Assembly: GCF_001274785.1 (NCBI RefSeq)
Contig: NZ_LHPI01000035.1
Location: 1-64,000, forward strand
Direction: 5' to 3'
Length of the DNA stretch: 64,000 nt
DNA from: Vibrio hepatarius
Lineage (GTDB): Bacteria > Pseudomonadota > Gammaproteobacteria > Enterobacterales > Vibrionaceae
The notes under the pieces were generated by a model. That model was not told the origin of the DNA, ran no database searches, and saw only the letters and a list, made by a program, of their open reading frames with translations. Below, piece by piece: positions 42,324-51,570 of this stretch. Each line of letters opens with the position of its first letter. The first letter of the stretch is position 1. Position numbers and translations under genes: made by a program.

Positions 42324-42437
42324 GGATGTAAAAAAGACCCAGCCTTTCGACTGAAGCTTCAATGGTTGTCGGTGAAGAGCCAGATTTTGAACATCAGGCG
42401 AACCCCGACCATAAACAGAGTTAAATCTATAAATGCA
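42324..42437 (-). repeat. Tandem unit A (114 bp): tRNA-Pro 3'-half remnant plus terminator
   Basis: The most diverged copy of a 114-bp direct repeat. On the minus strand it has a degraded tRNA-Pro tail (TTG in place of the TGG complement of CCA, then TCGGTGAAGAG) and a T-arm remnant, followed by a weaker hairpin and T-run GGTCTTTTTT. Confidence 0.75.
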
Positions 42438-42551
42438 GAATATAAAAAAGCCCCAGTCTTTCGACTGAGGCTTTAATAGTGGTCGGTGAAGAGCCAGATC
42501 TTGAATATCAGGCGAACCCCCGACCCTAAAAGAGTTAAATTGATAAACTCA
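42438..42551 (-). repeat. Tandem unit B (114 bp): tRNA-Pro 3'-half remnant plus terminator
   Basis: Second copy of the 114-bp repeat. It keeps the acceptor 3' strand of tRNA-Pro with encoded CCA (TGGTCGGTGAAGAG read on plus, 42480-42493) and the T-arm part CGAACCCCCGACCCT, split by about 20 bp of other sequence. A complete terminator hairpin follows on the minus strand (CCTCAGTCGAAAGACTGGGG with U6). Confidence 0.8.
42445..42476 (-). terminator. Second terminator of the tRNA operon (in repeat unit B)
   Basis: Minus strand AAAGCCTCAGTC GAAA GACTGGGGCTTTTTT. Same hairpin as the one closest to tRNA-Pro. Confidence 0.75.
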
Positions 42552-42558
42552 GAATGTA

Positions 42559-42590
42559 AAAAAGCCCCAGTCTTTCGACTGAGGCTTTAA
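42559..42590 (-). terminator. First terminator of the tRNA operon
   Basis: Minus strand AAAGCCTCAGTC GAAA GACTGGGGCTTTTTT, starting 4 nt beyond the CCA end of the last tRNA-Pro. A GAAA tetraloop closes the stem. Confidence 0.85.
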
Positions 42591-42593
42591 TAG

Positions 42594-42670
<77 letters not shown>

Positions 42671-42691
42671 AGCATATTCTTTAATAAAGAA

Positions 42692-42768
42692 TGGGGTGGC
42701 TAACGAGACTTGAACTCGCGACAACCGGAATCACAATCCGGGGCTCTACCAACTGAGCTATAGCCACC
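42692..42768 (-). tRNA. tRNA-His (anticodon GTG), copy 2
   Basis: A 77-nt tRNA including the extra G-1 (GGTGGCTATAGCTCAG), anticodon arm CCGGATT GTG ATTCCGG, C73 and encoded CCA. G-1:C73 is the histidine identity pair. Confidence 0.95.
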
Positions 42769-42811
42769 ATCAAATTTTGTTGTTTACCGCTTTGAGCGAG
42801 AAACGAAATAG

Positions 42812-42888
<77 letters not shown>

Positions 42889-42917
42889 ACGATATTTAGT
42901 CTTTTACTAGCTTTACC

Positions 42918-42983
42918 TGAGAGTAACCCTCTGGTCCCGCGATTCCAAGACCTCGATGCTCTACCAAACGTAGTATTCACCGA
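42918..42983 (-). pseudogene. Decayed tRNA-Pro remnant
   Basis: On the minus strand CGGTGAATA, GTTTGGTAG, GCATC and GGACCAGAGGGT all match tRNA-Pro in order. The D stem, anticodon region and T arm are broken by substitutions and an insertion, and there is no CCA. It lies between the first His and first Pro tRNAs, where a functional Pro copy would be expected. Confidence 0.75.
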
Positions 42984-43036
42984 CTTATGTTTTATCTCGA
43001 TTTTCATCAAGATTGGAAGCAAAGCTACCAAAAGAA

Positions 43037-43113
43037 TGGGGTGGCTAACGAGACTTGAACTCGCGACAACCGGAATCACAATCCGGGGCTCTACCAACTG
43101 AGCTATAGCCACC
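43037..43113 (-). tRNA. tRNA-His (anticodon GTG), copy 1
   Basis: Same 77-nt sequence as the downstream tRNA-His, with G-1:C73 and encoded CCA. Confidence 0.95.
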
Positions 43114-43144
43114 ACTGAGTTTTACCGACTTATCCTCCGGGGAA

Positions 43145-43221
<77 letters not shown>

Positions 43222-43237
43222 ATGCCCTATCGGCGGA

Positions 43238-43290
43238 GTGGAATAATACGTATATCACACTAGGTCGTCTAGTACTTTTTCAACTTTTTT
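43238..43290 (-). promoter_or_regulatory. Probable promoter of the tRNA operon
   Basis: On the minus strand a TATTAT-type -10 near 43240-43246 is followed by TCCACTCCGCCG, a GC-rich discriminator as expected for stringently controlled stable-RNA promoters. Upstream is A/T-rich. The -35 is poorly defined (TAGACG at 17 bp). Confidence 0.45.
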
Positions 43291-43502
43291 TATCGTTTGG
43301 CGCCTTTTTGGGCAATTAAAGTGTGATAAACCCCTATTTCCCATTAGATAACTGATATGAAGGGGGTATCTTGCTGTTTATTGCAACAAGTTATCAGGAT
43401 ATAATCACCCATTATTTACATTGATTTAACAGGAAGTCGCCTGTTTCATCAACGCCACACTCTAATAAAAGGTAAGCACGAACTTACCTTCAGGAATGTA
43501 AA

Positions 43503-43925
43503 GTGAGTTTAATGGATATGTCTCGAAAAATCTTAACCGCTTTGGTCGCTGCAATTACTTTTTCTAGCGCTTCTTTTGCAGCCAATATTAGCCAAGAAGA
43601 ACATGACGCGATTGCAAAACGTATTCAACCTGTCGGTGATGTATACCTAGCAGGTTCTGAGCCAGTTGCAGCTGAACCAACAGGCCCACGCGATGGTGCG
43701 ACAGTATACGGTACTTTCTGTATTGCTTGTCACGCATCTGGTGTAAGTGGCGCGCCTAAAACTGGTAACGCTGACGACTGGGGTCCTCGTATTGCACAAG
43801 GTAAAGACGTACTAAAAGACCACGCTATCAACGGCTTCAACGCGATGCCAGCGCGTGGTTCATGTATGGATTGTTCAGACGATGAAATCGTTGCCGCTAT
43901 TGAGCACATGATCGCTGGTCTGTAA
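43503..43925 (+). CDS. Cytochrome c5 (monohaem c-type cytochrome)
   Basis: A 140-residue exported cytochrome. The signal peptide ends SSASFA near residue 26. The single haem site CIACH lies near residue 73 and the axial Met is probably in GFNAMPARGSC near 115. The extra pair in SCMDC is the conserved disulfide of cytochrome c5. It is an electron carrier in the periplasm for oxidases or other terminal reductases. GTG at 43503 with AGGA upstream is the longest start; ATG at 43512 or 43518 would also give a signal peptide. A strong bidirectional terminator separates it from the convergent rep. Confidence 0.88.
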   Translation: MSLMDMSRKILTALVAAITFSSASFAANISQEEHDAIAKRIQPVGDVYLAGSEPVAAEPTGPRDGATVYGTFCIACHASGVSGAPKTGNADDWGPRIAQGKDVLKDHAINGFNAMPARGSCMDCSDDEIVAAIEHMIAGL

Positions 43926-43949
43926 CCGCAGAATAATACAGATTACAAG

Positions 43950-43984
43950 AAGGGCTTGGTAACATCACCAAGCCCTTTTTTTTT
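43950..43984. terminator. Bidirectional terminator of cytochrome c5 and rep
   Basis: AAGGGCTTGGTAA CATC(A) CCAAGCCCTT with a run of nine T; the stem GGGCTTGGT/ACCAAGCCC is perfect. It abuts the rep stop codon at 43983. Confidence 0.85.
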
Positions 43985-46001
43985 ATTTTTTGTTGAACAT
44001 CGCGCGAAGGTTTGCGATGTGCGCCTGCCCTTTTGCCATCCGCTCTTCTTGGCTCTGCGGCTTTTTCTTCACTTCCCATTCAACATCGTCAAAAGGCAGC
44101 TCATCAAGAAAACGACTTTGAGTTGGCTTAATCAATTCGCCAAACTGACGGCGCTCTCTACACATAGTGAACGTCAGCTCTCGCTGGGCACGAGTGATAC
44201 CCACGTACATTAGGCGTCGCTCTTCTTCGACATTATCTTCATCGATACTGGTTTGGTGCGGCAAGATCCCTTCTTCAGAACCGATCAAATAGACGTAAGG
44301 AAATTCCAAACCTTTTGATGCGTGCAACGTCATCAACTGGACCGCGTCGCTGTCGTCATCTTCTTCACCACGTTCCATCATGTCTCGTAGCGTCAGTCTT
44401 TGAACTACTTCTTTAAGCGTCTTTTCTTCTTGGTCGTAATTGTCCCCTTCTAGGTCAGAGACAATCCAAGAGTAAAGGTCAGAGACGTTCTTCATTCGCA
44501 TCTCAGCCGCTTTCGGGCTCGGCGACGTTTCGTATAACCAATCTTCATAGTTAATGTCGCGTACTAATGAACGTACCGCTTCAACCGTATCACCACGTTC
44601 TGCTTGGTCTGCAATCTTCACCAACCAAGAGGTGAAACGTCGTAAGTTTTCCAATCCGCGGCCTGTCAGGTGTTGCTCAAGCCCCATTTCAAAGCTGGCT
44701 TCAAACAGACTTTTGCTACGCATATTGGCATAACTACCCAGTTTTTCTAACGTTACCGGACCAATCTCACGGCGCGGCGTATTCACAATACGTAAGAAGG
44801 CATTGTCGTCGTCTGGGTTCACCAACACACGTAAATAAGCCATGATGTCTTTGATTTCAGCGCGAGCAAAAAAGGACGTGCCGCCAGAGAGCTTATAAGG
44901 CACTCGGTTTTGCATCAGCGACTTTTCAATCAAACGCGACTGATGGTTACCACGATACAAAATCGCGTAGTCTTTATAGTCGGTACGGTTAAGGAACTTA
45001 TGGGCGATCAATTCACCAGTCACGCGCTCCGCTTCATGGTCTTCATTTTTCGCCATCAATACTTTGAGCTTTTCCCCATCCGGAATTTCTGAGAACAGTG
45101 ATTTCTCATACACGTGTGGGTTGTTGGCGATCAGGATGTTCGCCGCACGCAAAATTCGGCTGGTCGAGCGATAATTCTGCTCAAGCTTAATTAGCCGTAG
45201 ATTTGGGTAGTCCTCACCTAGCAGCACCAAGTTCTGGGGTTTCGCGCCACGCCATGAGTAGATGGATTGGTCGTCGTCACCTACTACGGTCAAACGCCCA
45301 CGTTCACCCACAATTAGCTTTACCAGCTCGTATTGACTGGTGTTGGTATCTTGGTACTCATCCACCAGCAAGTAGCGGATGCGATTTTGCCAACGTTGAC
45401 GCACTTCCTCATTATTACGCAGGAGCAGTACTGGCATCAGGATTAGATCGTCAAAATCGAGCGCGTTGTACGCTTTCATCTGCTTTTGGTACATCTCAAA
45501 GCAGAAAGCAAATAACTGTTGCTGTTCACCTTTTGCCGCGGCTTTGGCTTGCTCTGGCGACAGCATGTCGTTTTTCCAGTTAGAGATCGTACTCAACAGT
45601 TGCTTGAGTAGGTCTTTATCACCGTCGAGCTGCTTTTCTGTCAGCTCTTTCAGCAGCGCCATCTGGTCTTGGTCATCAAACAGTGAAAAACCCGCTTTTA
45701 ATCCCAGCGCTTTGTACTCGCGTTTGATGATATTGAGGCCGAGGGTATGAAACGTCGACACCATCAAACCTTTGGATTCATTTTTGCCAAGCGTCTGACC
45801 CACACGCTCTTTCATTTCTCGCGCAGCTTTGTTGGTAAACGTCACCGCGGCGATATTGCGTGCTTTGTAGCCACACTGCTGAACCAAATACGCAATTTTA
45901 TTGGTGATAACACGTGTTTTACCTGAACCAGCACCGGCCAATACGAGGCAAGGTCCCGATACATACTTAACGGCTTCATCTTGTCTTGGGTTCAGCTTCA
46001 T
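43983..46001 (-). CDS. rep: ATP-dependent DNA helicase Rep
   Basis: A 672-residue SF1A 3'-5' helicase, accessory to the replisome, which clears proteins ahead of the fork. Start MKLNPRQDEAVKYVSGPCLVLAGAGSGKT is Rep-like, Walker A at 22-29. Other motifs: VTFTNKAAREMKERV, DEYQDTNTSQYEL, GDDDQSIYSWRGA, KLEQNYRS, LMTLHASKGLEFPYVYLIG and MYVGITRAQ. No C-terminal Tudor domain, which separates it from the UvrD also in this window. Confidence 0.96.
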   Translation of the reverse strand: MKLNPRQDEAVKYVSGPCLVLAGAGSGKTRVITNKIAYLVQQCGYKARNIAAVTFTNKAAREMKERVGQTLGKNESKGLMVSTFHTLGLNIIKREYKALGLKAGFSLFDDQDQMALLKELTEKQLDGDKDLLKQLLSTISNWKNDMLSPEQAKAAAKGEQQQLFAFCFEMYQKQMKAYNALDFDDLILMPVLLLRNNEEVRQRWQNRIRYLLVDEYQDTNTSQYELVKLIVGERGRLTVVGDDDQSIYSWRGAKPQNLVLLGEDYPNLRLIKLEQNYRSTSRILRAANILIANNPHVYEKSLFSEIPDGEKLKVLMAKNEDHEAERVTGELIAHKFLNRTDYKDYAILYRGNHQSRLIEKSLMQNRVPYKLSGGTSFFARAEIKDIMAYLRVLVNPDDDNAFLRIVNTPRREIGPVTLEKLGSYANMRSKSLFEASFEMGLEQHLTGRGLENLRRFTSWLVKIADQAERGDTVEAVRSLVRDINYEDWLYETSPSPKAAEMRMKNVSDLYSWIVSDLEGDNYDQEEKTLKEVVQRLTLRDMMERGEEDDDSDAVQLMTLHASKGLEFPYVYLIGSEEGILPHQTSIDEDNVEEERRLMYVGITRAQRELTFTMCRERRQFGELIKPTQSRFLDELPFDDVEWEVKKKPQSQEERMAKGQAHIANLRAMFNKK

Positions 46002-46160
46002 ACGTGTCTCTAAGCAAAAAAAGGGTGGCGCTTATAATAATGGCGAGTTGGGGCGATTACCACGTTTATCATTCTCCTGTCATCCGCGCGCTTTAGTCTT
46101 CTTTCCAAGAAATTTTAAAATAGCCAAAATTTTTATTGCACACCTGTGCAGCTTTCAGTC

Positions 46161-46183
46161 TATAATGAATGAACGTTCATTCA
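46161..46183. promoter_or_regulatory. TetR-type operator overlapping the promoter of the vexR-type gene
   Basis: TATAAT (46161-46166) overlaps the perfect 18-bp palindrome TGAATGAACGTTCATTCA (46166-46183), 15 bp before the TetR start codon. Binding there would block RNA polymerase, consistent with autorepression. A second small inverted repeat (GCACA CC TGTGC, 46138-46149) lies in the -35 region. Confidence 0.75.
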
Positions 46184-46197
46184 CTTAGAGTGTAACT

Positions 46198-46779
46198 ATG
46201 TCTATTAATCCAGCTTTAGATAAGAAAGAGCAGATACTCTGTGCCGCCGAAAGGCTTATCGCAGAACTGGGACTTCAAGGTTTTTCGATGCAAAAACTGG
46301 CCAACGAAGCCGATGTTGCAACGGGAACCATCTATCGTTATTTCACAGATAAAGACCACTTGTTAGACGAAGTGAGATTGAACGTAGCGAAGCGCATTGC
46401 GACAGCAGTTCAAGCAGGCGTGAGCGACGATATGCCTTTAAAAGCGCGTTACCGGAAAATGTGGCTCAACATTTGGCGTTTAGCTGGTTCAAATGTAGAC
46501 ACCTTGCACAATCGCGTTCAATATGAATCTCTGCCATGTGCAAACAATAGAACAACGCTGGAACTCGAGCGGAAAATGTTTGACCAAGTAGAGAGACTAT
46601 TTACTCAAGGCAAAGAGCAAGGGGTGTTTAAACCACTCGATAACCGAATTCTTTCCGGGCTAAGTTTCGAAGCGACCGTTGCGCTCGCTCGAAGCCATGC
46701 CATGGGATTTTATCAACTGGACGAAGCAGCCATAGAAGCTGCGATTGAAGCCAGTTGGGACGCAATCATTCAACACTAA
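46198..46779 (+). CDS. vexR: TetR-family regulator of the adjacent RND efflux pump (VexR-like)
   Basis: A 193-residue TetR regulator. The N-terminal helix-turn-helix is ILCAAERLIAELGLQGFSMQKLANEADVATGTIYRYFTDKDHLL (residues about 13-56); the C-terminal helices form the ligand/dimer domain. It is upstream of the membrane-fusion and RND genes with 17 nt to the next start codon, so it is part of the same operon. Gene order TetR-MFP-RND-ubiK-ilvC matches the V. cholerae vexRAB neighbourhood from memory; in that species VexR responds to bile salts. The symbol is by synteny. Confidence 0.82.
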   Translation: MSINPALDKKEQILCAAERLIAELGLQGFSMQKLANEADVATGTIYRYFTDKDHLLDEVRLNVAKRIATAVQAGVSDDMPLKARYRKMWLNIWRLAGSNVDTLHNRVQYESLPCANNRTTLELERKMFDQVERLFTQGKEQGVFKPLDNRILSGLSFEATVALARSHAMGFYQLDEAAIEAAIEASWDAIIQH

Positions 46780-46796
46780 TTGGAGTTCTGACCAGA

Positions 46797-47903
46797 ATGA
46801 AAAAGTGGACCTTCTTTATGTTACTTATCGCGATACTGCTGTTCGGCAGCGTGATAGGTTTCAATCTTTTCAAACAACAGAAGATTGCCGAGTATATGGC
46901 GAATCGTCCAGAAGCTGAGTTCCCAGTTACCGTCACTGAAGTTAAAGCGGTGGACTGGGTGCCTGTGATTGAGGCGATTGGTTTTATCGAGCCAAACCAA
47001 GGTGTCACTGTTGCTAACGAAACCAGTGGCGTGATTGACAAGATCGCATTCGAGTCAGGGACTCAAGTGAAAGAAGGTCAAGACTTAGTGCTTCTGGACT
47101 CAGCAGTCGAAAAAGCTAACCTAAAGAGCGCGCAAGCAAAACTGCCTGCAGCAGAAGCGAAGTACAAGCGTTACCAAGGCCTGTACAAAAAAGGCTCTAT
47201 CTCTAAAGAATCTTACGATGAAGCAGAAGCGAACTACTTCTCTCTTCGCGCAGATATCGAGAGCTTGAAAGCAGCGATTGACCGTCGTGAAATCAAAGCA
47301 CCATTCTCAGGTGTGGTTGGTATCCGTAACGTTTACCTAGGTCAGTACCTACAAGCGGGTACAGACATTGTACGCCTTGAAGATACTAGCGTGATGCGTC
47401 TACGTTTCACCGTGCCGCAAACCGATATCTCTCGTATCCATATGGATCAAGAAGTCGACATTTTTGTTGATGCTTACCCAGAGATGGCGTTCAAAGGCTC
47501 AATCACAGCAATCGAACCTGCGGTTAATGTTCAAAGTGGTTTGATTCAAGTTCAAGCAGATATCCCGAACAGCGACGGTAAACTTCGTAGCGGTATGTTT
47601 GCACGTGCGAACATCATCCTGCCAAAACTTGAAAACCAAGTCACTCTTCCACAAACCGCCATTACCTTCACGCTATACGGTGACAACATTTACATCGTAT
47701 CTGAAGAAGATGGTGAAAAGCGTGTAACACAGCAAGTGGTTAAAGTGGGTGAACGTACTAAAGACATCGCACACATCCTTGAAGGCGTTAAGCCTGGTGA
47801 TGTGGTTGTAACGTCGGGCCAAGTTCGTTTAAGTAACCACGCCAAAGTTCGTGTAGTAGAAAGCAATGCAACTACTCCACCAGCTGAAACACCAATGCTG
47901 TAA
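46797..47903 (+). CDS. vexA: RND efflux periplasmic adaptor (membrane fusion protein, VexA-like)
   Basis: A 368-residue inner-membrane-anchored periplasmic adaptor. Residues 4-22 (WTFFMLLIAILLFGSVIGF) form the anchor. The lipoyl/hairpin region includes EAIGFIEPNQGVTVANETSGVIDKI, a coiled-coil hairpin at about 95-150 (LKSAQAKLPAAEAKYKRYQGLYKKG) and IKAPFSGVVGIRNVYLGQYL. The start is ATG at 46797; a longer reading from 46755 would overlap vexR and lacks support. No lipobox. The outer-membrane channel, probably TolC, is encoded elsewhere. Confidence 0.88.
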   Translation: MKKWTFFMLLIAILLFGSVIGFNLFKQQKIAEYMANRPEAEFPVTVTEVKAVDWVPVIEAIGFIEPNQGVTVANETSGVIDKIAFESGTQVKEGQDLVLLDSAVEKANLKSAQAKLPAAEAKYKRYQGLYKKGSISKESYDEAEANYFSLRADIESLKAAIDRREIKAPFSGVVGIRNVYLGQYLQAGTDIVRLEDTSVMRLRFTVPQTDISRIHMDQEVDIFVDAYPEMAFKGSITAIEPAVNVQSGLIQVQADIPNSDGKLRSGMFARANIILPKLENQVTLPQTAITFTLYGDNIYIVSEEDGEKRVTQQVVKVGERTKDIAHILEGVKPGDVVVTSGQVRLSNHAKVRVVESNATTPPAETPML

Positions 47904-47914
47904 CCGGAGGCTTC

Positions 47915-50900
47915 ATGCGCTTTACTGATGTTTTTATTAAACGTCCAGTTTTAGCGGTATCGATCAGCTTTTTGATCGCGTTGCTTGGTCTACAAGCAAT
48001 CTTCAAAATGCAGGTCCGTGAATACCCTGAAATGACGAATACGGAAGTAACGGTTTCAACCAGTTACTACGGCGCCAGTGCCGACCTTATCCAAGGCTTT
48101 ATTACTCAGCCATTGGAGCAAGCCGTCGCGCAGGCAGACAATATCGACTACATGACGTCTCAATCGGTACTCGGTAGCTCAACTATCACGGTAAAAATGA
48201 AGTTGAACACTGACCCGAACGCGGCACTGTCAGACGTACTGGCTAAAACCAACTCGGTTCGCTCTCAGCTTCCTAAAGAAGCGGAAGACCCGACAGTAAC
48301 CATGTCGACCGGTTCGACAACCGCGGTACTGTACATTGGTTTCACCAGTGACGAGCTGTCTTCAAGTCAGATCACCGACTACCTAGAACGCGTAATCAAC
48401 CCGCAGTTGTTTACCGTTAACGGTGTGTCGAAAGTTGACCTGTATGGTGGTATGAAATACGCACTACGCGTATGGCTAGACCCAGCGAAAATGGCAGCGT
48501 TTAACCTGACCGCGACAGACGTAATGGGCGTACTAAGTGCCAACAACTACCAGTCTGCAACGGGTCAGGCTATCGGTGAGTTCGTACTTTACAACGGCAG
48601 CGCCGATACGCAGGTATCAAACGTTGATGAGCTGAAGAACCTAGTTGTCAGCACTGATGACGGTAACGTGACTCGTCTAAGCGACATTGCAAAAGTGACG
48701 CTAGAGAAGAGCCACGACTTGTACCGTGCAAGTGCGAATGGTCAGGAAGCGGTGGTAGCAGCAATCAACGCAGCGCCGAGTGCTAACCCGATCAACATCG
48801 CCGCAGATGTCCTAGACTTGTTGCCACAACTAGAACGCAACCTGCCAAGCACGATCAAAATGGACGTGCTGTACGACTCAACCATTGCGATCAACGAATC
48901 GATTAGCGAAGTAATCAAAACTATCGTTGAAGCGGCGATCATCGTACTAGTAGTAATCACACTGTTCCTCGGTTCATTCCGCGCGGTAATCATCCCGATC
49001 GTCACTATCCCACTCTCTTTGATTGGTGTAGCGATGGTGATGCAGTCAATGGGCTTCTCTTGGAACCTAATGACGCTACTGGCGATGGTACTGGCAATCG
49101 GTCTGGTGGTGGACGATGCGATCGTTGTACTGGAGAACGTCGACCGACACATCAAACTCGGAGAATCTCCGTTCCGTGCGGCGATCATTGGTACACGTGA
49201 AATTGCGGTACCGGTTATCGCGATGACACTGACGCTGGGTGCGGTATACGCGCCGATCGCGCTGATGGGTGGTATCACTGGCTCGCTATTTAAAGAGTTC
49301 GCGTTAACCCTAGCAGGTGCGGTATTCGTATCGGGTATCGTCGCGCTGACCCTATCACCAATGATGTGTTCAAAAATGCTGAAAGCTCACCAAGAGCCGA
49401 GCAAGTTTGAGCAAAAAGTGCATAGCGTGTTAGACCGCATGACGGGTCGTTACGAGAAGATGCTGGGTGCAGTAATGCAACATCGCCCAGTGGTTATCGG
49501 TTTTGCTTTGATTGTATTTGCCAGCCTACCAATGCTGTTCAAATTCATCCCGAGCGAACTGGCTCCGTCTGAAGATAAAGGTGTAGTGGTACTGATGGGT
49601 ACAGCGCCATCAAACACAAACTTAGACTTTATCCAGAACACTATGGGTGACGTAAACCGCATCCTTTCTGAGCAACCAGAAGTGCAATTCGCTCAGGTGT
49701 TCTCAGGTGTGCCTAACTCAAACCAAGCATTCGGTATCGCTTCGATGGTTCCTTGGAGTGAGCGTGAAGCAAGCCAAGCAGACGTAACAGGTCGTGTGGG
49801 TGGATTGGTTGCAGACGTACCGGGAATGGCGGTAACGGCGTTCCAAATGCCTGAACTACCAGGTGCAGGTAGTGGTCTGCCAATTCAGTTTGTTCTCACT
49901 ACGCCAAACGCGTTTGAAAGCTTATTTGCTATCGCAACGGACGTATTGACCGAAGTGAAGTCTAACCCGATGTTCGTATACTCAGACCTAGACCTGAACT
50001 ACGACTCGGCGACGATGAAAATCAACATCGACAAAGACAAAGCGGGTGCATACGGCGTTACGATGCAAGACATCGGTGTGACGCTGGGTACGATGATGGC
50101 GGATGGCTACGTTAACCGTATCGACCTGAATGGCCGTTCGTACGAAGTTATCCCTCAGGTAGAGCGTAAATGGCGTCTAAACCCTGAGTCGATGAACAAC
50201 TACTACGTGCGTGCTGCAGACGGCAACGCGGTTCCACTGAGCAACCTAGTTAAGATTGACGTGATTGCTGAGCCACGCTCATTGCCTCACTTCAACCAGC
50301 TGAACTCAGCAACTATCGGTGCGGTACCAGCACCGGGCACGGCAATGGGTGATGCGATTAACTGGTTCGAGAACATCGCTGAAACGAAACTGCCAAGCGG
50401 CTACAACCATGACTACATGGGTGAAGCGCGTCAGTTTGTTACCGAAGGTAGCGCACTGTACGCAACGTTTGGTCTAGCATTGGCGATCATCTTCTTGGTT
50501 CTGGCGATTCAGTTTGAATCTCTGAAAGACCCAATCGTGATCATGGTGTCGGTTCCACTGGCAGTATGTGGTGCGTTAATCGCTCTGGCGTGGGGTGCCG
50601 CGTCGATGAACATCTACTCACAGGTTGGTCTGATCACTCTAGTCGGTCTGATTACCAAGCACGGTATCTTGATCTGTGAAGTGGCGAAAGAAGAGCAACT
50701 GCACAACAAACTTGGTAAGACAGAAGCGGTAATGGAAGCGGCGAAAGTTCGTCTGCGCCCTATCCTAATGACAACAGCAGCGATGATCGCGGGTCTTGTC
50801 CCACTGATGTATGCGACAGGTGCAGGTGCGGCTCAGCGCTTTAGTATCGGTATCGTAATCGTTGCTGGTCTAGCGATTGGTACTCTGTTTACCCTATTCG

Positions 50901-51037
50901 TACTACCAGTGATCTACAGCTACTTAGCTGAGAAGCACAAGCCACTGCCTGTTTTTGTCGAGGACAAAGACCTGGAAAAGTTGGCACGCGTTGATGAGGC
51001 AAAAGCCGCTCAACGCGAACTCGCTGACAATCACTAA
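47915..51037 (+). CDS. vexB: RND multidrug/bile-salt efflux pump (VexB-like)
   Basis: A 1040-residue inner-membrane proton-driven transporter of the AcrB/HAE1 family. The first helix is MRFTDVFIKRPVLAVSISFLIALLG; two sets of transmembrane helices flank two large periplasmic loops. The proton-relay Asp residues lie in VLAIGLVVDDAIVVLENVDRH (near 395), and the C-terminal half has GLITLVGLITKHGILICEVA. It starts 11 nt after vexA. The tandem is likely bile/drug efflux as in V. cholerae VexAB. A terminator follows. Confidence 0.93.
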   Translation: MRFTDVFIKRPVLAVSISFLIALLGLQAIFKMQVREYPEMTNTEVTVSTSYYGASADLIQGFITQPLEQAVAQADNIDYMTSQSVLGSSTITVKMKLNTDPNAALSDVLAKTNSVRSQLPKEAEDPTVTMSTGSTTAVLYIGFTSDELSSSQITDYLERVINPQLFTVNGVSKVDLYGGMKYALRVWLDPAKMAAFNLTATDVMGVLSANNYQSATGQAIGEFVLYNGSADTQVSNVDELKNLVVSTDDGNVTRLSDIAKVTLEKSHDLYRASANGQEAVVAAINAAPSANPINIAADVLDLLPQLERNLPSTIKMDVLYDSTIAINESISEVIKTIVEAAIIVLVVITLFLGSFRAVIIPIVTIPLSLIGVAMVMQSMGFSWNLMTLLAMVLAIGLVVDDAIVVLENVDRHIKLGESPFRAAIIGTREIAVPVIAMTLTLGAVYAPIALMGGITGSLFKEFALTLAGAVFVSGIVALTLSPMMCSKMLKAHQEPSKFEQKVHSVLDRMTGRYEKMLGAVMQHRPVVIGFALIVFASLPMLFKFIPSELAPSEDKGVVVLMGTAPSNTNLDFIQNTMGDVNRILSEQPEVQFAQVFSGVPNSNQAFGIASMVPWSEREASQADVTGRVGGLVADVPGMAVTAFQMPELPGAGSGLPIQFVLTTPNAFESLFAIATDVLTEVKSNPMFVYSDLDLNYDSATMKINIDKDKAGAYGVTMQDIGVTLGTMMADGYVNRIDLNGRSYEVIPQVERKWRLNPESMNNYYVRAADGNAVPLSNLVKIDVIAEPRSLPHFNQLNSATIGAVPAPGTAMGDAINWFENIAETKLPSGYNHDYMGEARQFVTEGSALYATFGLALAIIFLVLAIQFESLKDPIVIMVSVPLAVCGALIALAWGAASMNIYSQVGLITLVGLITKHGILICEVAKEEQLHNKLGKTEAVMEAAKVRLRPILMTTAAMIAGLVPLMYATGAGAAQRFSIGIVIVAGLAIGTLFTLFVLPVIYSYLAEKHKPLPVFVEDKDLEKLARVDEAKAAQRELADNH

Positions 51038-51052
51038 GAGTTAAAAACGCAA

Positions 51053-51077
51053 AAGGCCACTTCGGTGGCCTTTTTTA
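51053..51077 (+). terminator. Terminator of the vexRAB-type operon
   Basis: AAAGGCCAC TTCG GTGGCCTTTTTT: 9-bp stem with a TTCG tetraloop and U tract, 15 nt after the pump stop. Confidence 0.92.
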
Positions 51078-51183
51078 TTGCCTGGCGTCAGGCGTGCCTG
51101 GCTCGATTTTTTGCTATCTAACTAGCGACTTTCCCGTATCAATTACATAGAATGTAGCCAAAGAGACAGGAGTTTTAGTCACC

Positions 51184-51435
51184 ATGTTTGACCCAAAGAA
51201 ACTAGAGCAAATCGCTAAACAAATTCACGACTCTATGCCAGCACCTGTAAAAGAGCTGGGTGCAGACGTCGACCAAAAAGTTCGCCAAGTCATCCAAGGC
51301 CAGCTAAACAAGCTGGACGTGGTAAGCCGCGAAGAGTTTGACGTACAAACACAAGTGCTACTGCGCACTCGCCAAAAGCTAACTGAAATGGAAGCAAAAC
51401 TGGCAGAACTTGAAGCGAAGCTAGCCGACAAGTAA
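51184..51435 (+). CDS. ubiK: Ubiquinone biosynthesis accessory factor UbiK (YqiC/BMFP family)
   Basis: An 83-residue soluble protein. The N-terminal amphipathic helix (PKKLEQIAKQIHDSMP) is followed by a disordered segment and a C-terminal coiled coil (LRTRQKLTEMEAKLAELEAKL, about 56-79) that gives trimers. The family interacts with UbiJ and lipids to support the soluble Ubi complex under aerobic conditions. CAGGAG lies upstream of the ATG. Same order (pump - this gene - ilvC) as V. cholerae. Confidence 0.83.
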   Translation: MFDPKKLEQIAKQIHDSMPAPVKELGADVDQKVRQVIQGQLNKLDVVSREEFDVQTQVLLRTRQKLTEMEAKLAELEAKLADK

Positions 51436-51456
51436 GCATCAACTTCGACAAGACTC

Positions 51457-51488
51457 AAAAGGCTGACACTTAGGTGACAGCCTTTTTT
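51457..51488 (+). terminator. Terminator of ubiK
   Basis: AAAAGGCTGACAC TTAG GTG(A)CAGCCTTTTTT: stem AAAGGCTG/CAGCCTTT with an inner CAC/GTG pair, 22 nt after the stop. Confidence 0.82.
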
Positions 51489-51519
51489 ATTTCTCTTCTA
51501 AAGCCAAACACACTAAAAA

Positions 51520-51555
51520 CAAAAAGGCTTGGTCAACGGAGACCAAGCCTTTTAA
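51520..51555 (-). terminator. Probable distal terminator of ilvC
   Basis: AAAAGGCTTGGTC AACGGA GACCAAGCCTTTT: a perfect 13-bp stem, with five T on the minus side. It is about 320 bp after the ilvC stop, and two palindromic repeats lie in between. It could also act on the plus strand. Confidence 0.7.
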
Positions 51556-51570
51556 TTAGATGTTGTGTTT

